From assembly GCA_009780285.1 (NCBI GenBank), contig WRAL01000027.1, forward strand, positions 1-9,739: a stretch of DNA of 9,739 nucleotides. Direction: 5' to 3'. Source of the DNA: Treponema sp. GTDB taxonomy: Bacteria > Spirochaetota > Spirochaetia > Treponematales > Breznakiellaceae. Under the pieces are notes generated by a model. That model did not search any database, was not told the DNA's origin, and worked only from the letters and a program-made list of their open reading frames with translations. The position numbers and the translations under genes were made by a program. Positions 5,869 through 9,739 of the stretch are shown in pieces. Position 1 is the first letter of the stretch; each line of letters starts with the position of its first letter.

Positions 5869-6648
5869 TTAATACACCCCATTGGGAATAAAAATCGATC
5901 CGGCGGCTTTTTCCATCTGGCTTATAAGCGCGGCCATGTCCTTTGGCGCCGGCGCGCGGAACCTAAGGCCGTCGGAACTTTCGCCCGGAGGCGCGAGAGC
6001 CTCCTTGGCCAGCGCGATTTCGGCGGCGTGAAGCCCAAGGCGCGCAAGAAGCGGCCTTTCCTCGAGCTTGTCGCCTCGCCAGCCCTTTTTGATGGCGGAA
6101 AGAAGCACGGCCTCGGGCGATCCGTAGAGCGCGTCGCAGGCTATGGGAAAGCCCAGCGCGGCGGCGTGCGCGCGTATCTGGTGCGTTCTGCCGGTTTCCG
6201 GGCGCGCCTCGACCAGGGAGAAGCCGCCGGCGCCGCCCAGAACCGCGAAGCGCGTAAGGGATGGCTTGCCTCGGAATTTATCCACGATGGTCATGTGTTT
6301 TTTGTTGCCGTCCGGAACGAGCCGGAGATCGCATTCCGTTTCCTTCCAGGCCGGGCGGCCTCGGACAATCGCGAGGTAGCGCTTGCCCACGTCCCGGCCC
6401 TCGAAGGCCAGCGAAAGCCTGCGGTGGGCGGCCTCGGTTTTGGCGAAAAGAACCAGGCCGGAAGTGTCGCGGTCGATTCGGTGCGCCGTGTAGACTTTCG
6501 CGCCTCCAAGCCGCGCCGAAACGAGCCTGTCCAGGCGCTCGGCGCTTTCGTCCCAGCGATCCCCGATGACGGAGATCCCCGGCGCCTTGTCCACGACGAT
6601 TATTTCGTCGTCCTCGTAAATTACGGAGAAAAAGCCTCGAGCTTTCAT
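5869..6648 (-). CDS. RluA-family pseudouridine synthase
   Basis: A 259-residue enzyme that should isomerise uridine to pseudouridine in ribosomal or transfer RNA. The catalytic motif HRIDRDTSG is at residues 56-64, with the nucleophilic aspartate at D59. Other family blocks are IIVVDKAPG (16-24), KRYLAIVRG (89-97), ETGRTHQIRAHAAALGFPIA (151-170), DALYG (172-176) and LGLHA (204-208). There is no N-terminal S4 RNA-binding domain, as in the shorter RluA/RluC-like members. The C-terminus runs about 25 residues past the expected end of the fold. ATG at 6648 is 21 nt after pyrE and has no strong Shine-Dalgarno, so translation may depend on coupling or low-level initiation. The exact RNA target cannot be told from sequence. 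Confidence 0.92.
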   Translation of the reverse strand: MKARGFFSVIYEDDEIIVVDKAPGISVIGDRWDESAERLDRLVSARLGGAKVYTAHRIDRDTSGLVLFAKTEAAHRRLSLAFEGRDVGKRYLAIVRGRPAWKETECDLRLVPDGNKKHMTIVDKFRGKPSLTRFAVLGGAGGFSLVEARPETGRTHQIRAHAAALGFPIACDALYGSPEAVLLSAIKKGWRGDKLEERPLLARLGLHAAEIALAKEALAPPGESSDGLRFRAPAPKDMAALISQMEKAAGSIFIPNGVY

Positions 6649-6669
6649 GCTATGGATTTTTGCGCGGGC

Positions 6670-7248
6670 CTAGATCTTGCGCGAGCCGGGCTTTACGACC
6701 GGGATTCCGGCCTTGCAAAGAGCGCAGTCCTGCGCGGCCCAGTCTTCCGCTTCCACCTTGCAGGCCGGAAAGAAGGGCCAGGGAACGCCGTGGCCGGAGC
6801 TTCGGTCCACCACGCAGGCAAGCGCGGCGACTTCGGCTCCAAGGCTTTCCAAAAGGGCGGCGCATTCGCCGTAGGATTTGCCCGTGGTGATTACGTCCTC
6901 GGCGATGATGAATTTTTGTCCCGGCCTCGCCTCGAAGCCTCGGCGCAGCTGCATGGCGCCATTTTCGCCGCGCTCGGCGAAAATGGCCGGAAGCCCAAGC
7001 TGCCTGCCGATCTCGTAGGCCACGATTATGCCGCCCATCGCCGGCCCTATCACCGCGGAAATTTCCCCGGCCAGCGGATGCCGGCGTATCTTTTCGCAGA
7101 CCTCGGCAAGGGCGGCTTCGGCCATGCGCGGGCGCGCAAGGAGCTTGGCGCACTGAAAATACCGGCTTGAATGCCGGCCTGAGCTAAGCAAAAAATGCCC
7201 TTCGAGCATCGCGCCGGATTCTCGCAGCAGCGCGAGGGTGTTTTCCAT
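6670..7248 (-). CDS. pyrE: Orotate phosphoribosyltransferase
   Basis: A 192-residue cytosolic enzyme that joins orotate to PRPP to give orotidine 5'-monophosphate, the fifth step of pyrimidine synthesis. The PRPP-binding loop is FIIAEDVITTGKS at residues 113-125, including the paired acidic residues E117-D118. FLLSSGRHSSRYFQCAKL (19-36) and VIGPAMGGIIVAYEIGR (66-82) are the substrate and hinge regions. The C-terminus, CALCKAGIPVVKPGSR, is typical of one PyrE subgroup and holds a CxxC pair. It begins 6 nt after the flgN-like gene ends; only a weak GAGG in that gene's last codons precedes it, suggesting translational coupling. No other pyrimidine gene lies in the window, so its place in a flagellar run is notable. 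Confidence 0.94.
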   Translation of the reverse strand: MENTLALLRESGAMLEGHFLLSSGRHSSRYFQCAKLLARPRMAEAALAEVCEKIRRHPLAGEISAVIGPAMGGIIVAYEIGRQLGLPAIFAERGENGAMQLRRGFEARPGQKFIIAEDVITTGKSYGECAALLESLGAEVAALACVVDRSSGHGVPWPFFPACKVEAEDWAAQDCALCKAGIPVVKPGSRKI

Positions 7249-7254
7249 AATGCG

Positions 7255-7734
7255 CTAGCCTCGTAGGTCCAGAAGAGCCCCGGACGCCGGGACTCGGTAG
7301 GCCGCGCGCGCCTTGGCAAGGGGGCTTTCCCGCAAAACCTTTATTTCCATGCGGATCGCCGCGATGCGCGCCGACAGAAGCCCTCGGTTTTTGGCCGACT
7401 GCTCGCGAGCCTGCGCCTTCATCTCGTCCAGCGTGGACTTAAGCGCGGCGACTTCCTCCCCAACCGTGGATGCCCCGTCCGAGGGCGCGGCGCCAAGGCT
7501 CATCTCCTCCAAGGGCCGAATCGCCTTCTGCACCGAGAAAATGCCGGCGAGAACCTGTTCCTCCATTTCCGCGTAGGCGATGATCTTTTCGCCCGCGCCG
7601 GAGCCTATCGCCTCCGCCTGGTTTTCCAGCAGGGAAAGATAGCCGGCGAGCCGCTCCCGCTGCAATTGCAAAAGGCCCTTGAGCCGCCGCAAAACGGCCA
7701 CGCGCCTGGCGAACTCGTCCTGAGTCAAAGCCAT
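7255..7734 (-). CDS. FlgN-like flagellar export chaperone
   Basis: A 159-residue, all-helical protein. Two long coiled-coil-prone helices (residues 3-80 and 92-137) joined by a Gly/Ser/Pro-containing turn (APSDGAST) fit the FlgN family, which holds hook-filament junction proteins FlgK and FlgL in the cytoplasm before export. FlgN sequences are poorly conserved, so the call rests on size, helix pattern and the gene directly upstream being fliS. ATG at 7734 has an excellent site, AGGGAGGG (7741-7748), 6 nt ahead and overlapping the fliS stop codon. The family name is a reasoned inference; that it belongs to the flagellar unit is fairly safe. Confidence 0.65.
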   Translation of the reverse strand: MALTQDEFARRVAVLRRLKGLLQLQRERLAGYLSLLENQAEAIGSGAGEKIIAYAEMEEQVLAGIFSVQKAIRPLEEMSLGAAPSDGASTVGEEVAALKSTLDEMKAQAREQSAKNRGLLSARIAAIRMEIKVLRESPLAKARAAYRVPASGALLDLRG

Positions 7735-7746
7735 GATCTGCCCTCC

Positions 7747-8190
7747 CTATCCGGCTATGCTTATGCCGGACGCCCGGCCCTGCGCCTCGGTCGCGCCGGT
7801 CGATATAACCTCGTGCCAGGCCCCGCGCAGATCCTCCACGAAATCGCGCACTTTCGCTATTCGCGTGTAATCCCGGCTGATGTTGGCCTCAAGAAGCTCG
7901 TGATTGAACCAGGTGTACACGGAAAAAAGGTTTTTCGCGATGTCCCCGCCCTGCTCAAGATCCAGCGAGACCATAAGCTCGGTTATGATTTCCTGCGCCT
8001 TTACGACGTTCCGGCCGAATCTTTCTATGTTTCGCGGGTCCATTTTTCCGGATTCGTCGGTTTCAAGCGTTTGCAGCGCCTCGTCGAGGTATTTGACCGC
8101 TTCGTTGTAGAGCATGATGATAAGCTGGCCTTGGCCGGCCGTCGTAACCCTGGTTTCCCTGTACGTTGATGCCGCGCTTTTATATGCCAA
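7747..8190 (-). CDS. fliS: Flagellin export chaperone FliS
   Basis: A 147-residue cytosolic chaperone that binds the C-terminal helix of flagellin and prevents early filament assembly. The N-terminus AYKSAASTYRETRVTTAGQG, followed by QLIIMLYNEAVKYLDEA, is the unmistakable start of FliS; the helical body continues through the KAQEIITELMVSLDLEQGG segment and YTWFNHELLEANI. The start is TTG at 8190, giving (M)AYKSA as in the family, with GGGGGGAG (8201-8194) just ahead. The frame stays open to 8442, but those 84 codons match nothing in FliS and contain the likely promoter, so they are excluded. The flgN-like gene follows 12 nt later. The flagellin genes it serves are not in this window. A TTG start may keep expression low. 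Confidence 0.93.
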   Translation of the reverse strand: MAYKSAASTYRETRVTTAGQGQLIIMLYNEAVKYLDEALQTLETDESGKMDPRNIERFGRNVVKAQEIITELMVSLDLEQGGDIAKNLFSVYTWFNHELLEANISRDYTRIAKVRDFVEDLRGAWHEVISTGATEAQGRASGISIAG

Positions 8191-8212
8191 AATCTCCCCC
8201 CAAGTGAAATGC

Positions 8213-8229
8213 GACTCAGAGCCTGAGTC
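8213..8229 (-). promoter_or_regulatory. Hairpin in the fliS leader
   Basis: GACTCAG and CTGAGTC form a perfect 7-bp stem around a 3-nt loop, 23 nt upstream of the TTG start and just before the GGGGGGAG ribosome site. It may tune translation of fliS; nothing more can be said from sequence. Confidence 0.4.
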
Positions 8230-8266
8230 ATGGAATCCGCGCAGGCGCCGCCGGTTCCCTGCTAAA

Positions 8267-8294
8267 ATATCGTCAAGAAAAGACAAAGGCTTTA
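8267..8294 (-). promoter_or_regulatory. Candidate sigma-28 (FliA-type) promoter for fliS
   Basis: On the - strand TAAA (8294-8291) is followed after 16 nt by GACGATAT (8274-8267). The flagellar sigma-28 consensus is TAAA, 15 nt, GCCGATAA, so the hexamers fit well and the spacer is one base long. Start of transcription would be near 8260, leaving a leader of about 70 nt that contains the hairpin at 8213-8229. A late flagellar chaperone gene is the expected kind of target. Confidence 0.5.
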
Positions 8295-8400
8295 GTTGGC
8301 GATTAATCCGCCGGCGGCGAAACAACGCCTTATCGTTTTCCCTTCGATAATAATAGCCGGCGGCGGAATTGGCAATCCCGCCCCGGAACAATGCGCCGGC

Positions 8401-8444
8401 AAGGAGGAAAGGGCATGACAAGGGGAAACCTCCTTTTTTCATAA
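8401..8444 (+). promoter_or_regulatory. Self-pairing ribosome site with 9-codon mini-ORF, leader or attenuator-like
   Basis: A full Shine-Dalgarno AAGGAGG (8401-8407) stands 7 nt before ATG at 8415. The frame reads MTRGNLLFS and stops at TAA (8442-8444). CCTCCTT (8429-8435), inside the mini-ORF, is the exact complement of the Shine-Dalgarno and leads into TTTTTT (8434-8439). The RNA could therefore fold into a hairpin that both hides the ribosome site and looks like an intrinsic terminator, while a ribosome on the mini-ORF would open it. No clear promoter for a + strand RNA is seen upstream, so the site may simply be chance or a remnant. Confidence 0.3.
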
Positions 8445-8450
8445 TAACGA

Positions 8451-8565
8451 GCCTCTTGCAAAACTCGGTAGTTTTGCCGAGGCTATGCAGTTTCTCGCCC
8501 TATGGGCTGCGAAACATGCATTTTTTAGCGGTGCGCTTGCAAAACTGAAGTTTTGCAAGTGCCTC
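8451..8565. repeat. Palindromic element with terminal inverted repeats, REPIN- or MITE-like
   Basis: The arms CTTGCAAAACT (8455-8465) and AGTTTTGCAAG (8549-8559) are perfect inverted copies 105 bp apart end to end. Each end is itself a hairpin: on the left GCAAAACT, loop CGGT, AGTTTTGC (8458-8477), extended by GCCTC/GAGGC to 8451-8483; on the right CTTGCAAAACT, spacer GA, AGTTTTGCAAG (8536-8559). A third, imperfect hairpin (8485-8521, arms ATGCA/TGCAT, GTTTC/GAAAC, GCCC/GGGC) sits in the middle and runs into TTTTTT at 8521-8526. Two related palindromes in mirrored order around a structured centre is the plan of a REPIN or small MITE. No RAYT or transposase gene is in the window. Confidence 0.7.
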
Positions 8566-8612
8566 TAACTATAACCGGGCGGAAAATGCCTGCCAAAACA
8601 GGCGCGGCGCTC

Positions 8613-8641
8613 TTGCGAATTCCCCGTTGAAAGCGTATAAT
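8613..8641 (+). promoter_or_regulatory. Sigma-70 promoter of the OmpA-like gene
   Basis: TTGCGA (8613-8618) and a perfect TATAAT (8636-8641) are separated by exactly 17 bp. Transcription should begin near 8648. A second TATAATCTT at 8657-8665 repeats the -10 sequence 21 bp further on, without an obvious -35; it may be an alternative start. The leader to ATG 8723 would be about 75 nt. Confidence 0.7.
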
Positions 8642-8722
8642 CTTCCATATATGATCTATAATCTTTTGCTGGCAGTCAAATCCGCTTCTCGCCGAAGAGC
8701 GATTTTCCCAGGGCGTCTGCCA

Positions 8723-9739
8723 ATGCGCGCGCTCGCCCTGTCCGCCGCTCTGGCCATTTTCGCGGCGCCGGCCCTGCGCGCCGAGGAGGATGGTTCTCTT
8801 GAAGACGAAAGCGCTCTCGAGGACGAGAGCTCTCTCGACGGCGAGCGCCCCCTCGAGGGCCTGCGCGAAGGGTTTTTCCTTACAGGAGCCTTCGTCTGGC
8901 CCTTTCTTACGGGTGCCGAGGCCGATCACCTAAGGGCTCTTCCCGGAGGGAAGCTCGGCGCCGGCTACGGAAGCTCCTGGGGGCTGGACGTCGCGCTTGA
9001 GGCCGGCTTTACCTGGCTTTCCGGAATCGGGCCGCTGGCGGAAGGCTTCGCGATGATTCCCATCACGTTGAGCGTCGGCTACGGGCTGCCTAATCTGGGA
9101 AACTGGGGGCTGCGCGGCGAGCTTGGCGCGGGATTTGCCTTTTTAAGAGGGAGTTTTTTCGAAAACGCCCTTTCCGCGTGGACCGGCGATTCCACGAACG
9201 AGTCGCAGCTCGCCCCGCTGGCGGCGGCGCGTATCTACGTTACGTATAGGCTTCCAAGCGGCTTCTCGCTTTACGGCGGCGGAGGCATCGATCTGCTCTT
9301 TGAATCCTCGATGAGACTGCTCATGCCGGCTGCTCAGGCCGGCATAGTTTTCCGGCCCCTCGCAACTCGCGAGAAGGCAAGCCCCCCGGAGCCGGCTTAC
9401 GAGCCGCCGCCGGAAGCGCCGCCCGAGACGCCGCAGGAAACGGAAACGCCGCCGGCGGCTCCGCCGGGGCTCCAACGAAGCATAGCGATGGTCCACTTCA
9501 TGCCGAATCTGCCGATTCCCATACCCCCGTACAGGCCGGCTCTGGCGGAAGTGGCGATGATACTGCGGGAGGATCCGCGGGCGCGCCTTATCCTGCGCGG
9601 CTACACGGCGAATTACGACACGCCGGAGGAAAGGCTGGCGCTGTCGGAGGCGAGGGCGAGCCTGATTCGGGACGAGCTGGCGCGGGATTACGGCGTGGAT
9701 TTGAGGCGCGTGTCGATGGAATTTTTCGGCGCCGACAGA
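8723..9739 (+). CDS. OmpA-family outer membrane protein, 3' end outside the window
   Basis: At least 339 residues. A signal peptide (MRALALSAALAIFAAPALRA) is followed by an acidic 6-residue repeat tract (LEDESA, LEDESS, LDGERP; residues 26-43). Residues about 48-212 are rich in Gly and alternating aromatic/hydrophobic segments (KLGAGYGSSWGLDVALEAGF, ARIYVTYRLPSGFSLYGGGG), as in a beta-barrel of the outer membrane. A Pro/Glu linker (219-249) leads to an OmpA C-terminal domain from about 255: VHFMPN, LILRGYTANYD and LALSEARASLIRDEL. The usual peptidoglycan-contacting Asp of GHTD is Ala (A296), while the Arg of LSxxRA (R311) is kept. ATG 8723 is preferred over the in-frame ATG 8651, because the promoter would start RNA at about 8648 and only 8723 puts the signal peptide first; its ribosome site (AGGG) is weak. 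The reading frame is open at the window end. Confidence 0.85.
   Translation, partial: MRALALSAALAIFAAPALRAEEDGSLEDESALEDESSLDGERPLEGLREGFFLTGAFVWPFLTGAEADHLRALPGGKLGAGYGSSWGLDVALEAGFTWLSGIGPLAEGFAMIPITLSVGYGLPNLGNWGLRGELGAGFAFLRGSFFENALSAWTGDSTNESQLAPLAAARIYVTYRLPSGFSLYGGGGIDLLFESSMRLLMPAAQAGIVFRPLATREKASPPEPAYEPPPEAPPETPQETETPPAAPPGLQRSIAMVHFMPNLPIPIPPYRPALAEVAMILREDPRARLILRGYTANYDTPEERLALSEARASLIRDELARDYGVDLRRVSMEFFGADR

Larger units (their letters stand above)
8191..8722. other. Divergent intergenic region between fliS and the OmpA-like gene
   Basis: A 532-nt non-coding gap between two outward-facing genes. Going left to right it contains the fliS ribosome site and leader hairpin, the sigma-28-like promoter, a 10-bp direct repeat GCCGGCGGCG (8310-8319 and 8356-8365), a mini-ORF with a self-pairing ribosome site, a 105-bp palindromic element, and the OmpA-side promoter. 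It is by far the most structured part of the window. Confidence 0.7.

Noticed and set aside
6028..7170. Long + strand frame opposite pyrE and the pseudouridine synthase (380 codons)
   Set aside because: It spans two clearly identified enzymes on the other strand and has no motif or ribosome site of its own.
8310..8365. 10-bp direct repeat GCCGGCGGCG as an operator pair
   Set aside because: Such GC-rich words are common in this genome's base composition. The 46-bp spacing and lack of a matching site elsewhere give no support for an operator.
8191..8442. 84-codon in-frame upstream extension of fliS, beginning MKKGGFPLS
   Set aside because: FliS proteins begin at (M)AYKSA..., which here is TTG at 8190 with a ribosome site. 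The extension resembles no FliS, has runs of Arg, and overlaps the likely promoter and leader hairpin.
8525..8929. - strand frame across the OmpA gene start
   Set aside because: It overlaps the signal peptide, the promoter and a palindromic element, and its product is low-complexity with no recognisable domain.

Overview
The window reads as bacterial chromosome, GC-rich (near 60% by eye), and every gene present is of an ordinary cellular type. The organism is most likely a flagellated, outer-membrane-bearing bacterium. I favour a spirochaete of the Treponema kind, because of the OmpA-type surface protein, the flagellar chaperones fliS and flgN, tandem PocR-sensor AraC regulators, and a small zinc-ribbon protein directly after rplQ. 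That placement is inference and no marker here proves it. I see no tRNA, rRNA, CRISPR array, transposase or phage gene.

Layout. 1-537 (+) is the tail of a ribosomal protein operon: the 3' part of rplQ (L17) and a 69-residue four-cysteine protein, closed by an intrinsic terminator at 608-640. A Nudix hydrolase follows at 660-1235 (+), and its stop codon lies inside a perfect hairpin shared with the convergent gene. On the - strand, 2849 to 1263 holds two exported proteins, an alpha-helical one and a LysM protein with a very acidic segment. They have their own likely promoter and good Shine-Dalgarno sites that settle their starts. The gap at 2850-3155 carries a nested inverted-repeat element of about 100 bp.

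Next on the - strand are two paralogous PocR-AraC regulators (4481 to 3156 and 5809 to 4478), overlapping by 4 nt. Upstream of them is a tight four-gene run, fliS, flgN-like, pyrE and an RluA-type pseudouridine synthase (8190 to 5869), with gaps of 12, 6 and 21 nt. A sigma-28-like promoter lies ahead of fliS. The divergent gap 8191-8722 is rich in structure: a leader hairpin, a Shine-Dalgarno plus 9-codon mini-ORF that can pair with itself, a second element of about 105 bp with terminal inverted repeats, and a near-consensus sigma-70 promoter. That promoter drives an OmpA-family outer membrane protein (8723 to the window end, incomplete).

The parts most worth a second look are the two similar-sized palindromic elements (MITE- or REPIN-like), the self-pairing mini-ORF, and the regulator pair whose DNA-reading helices are nearly identical while their cysteine-rich sensors differ. 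No clear new defence or biosynthetic system is visible.
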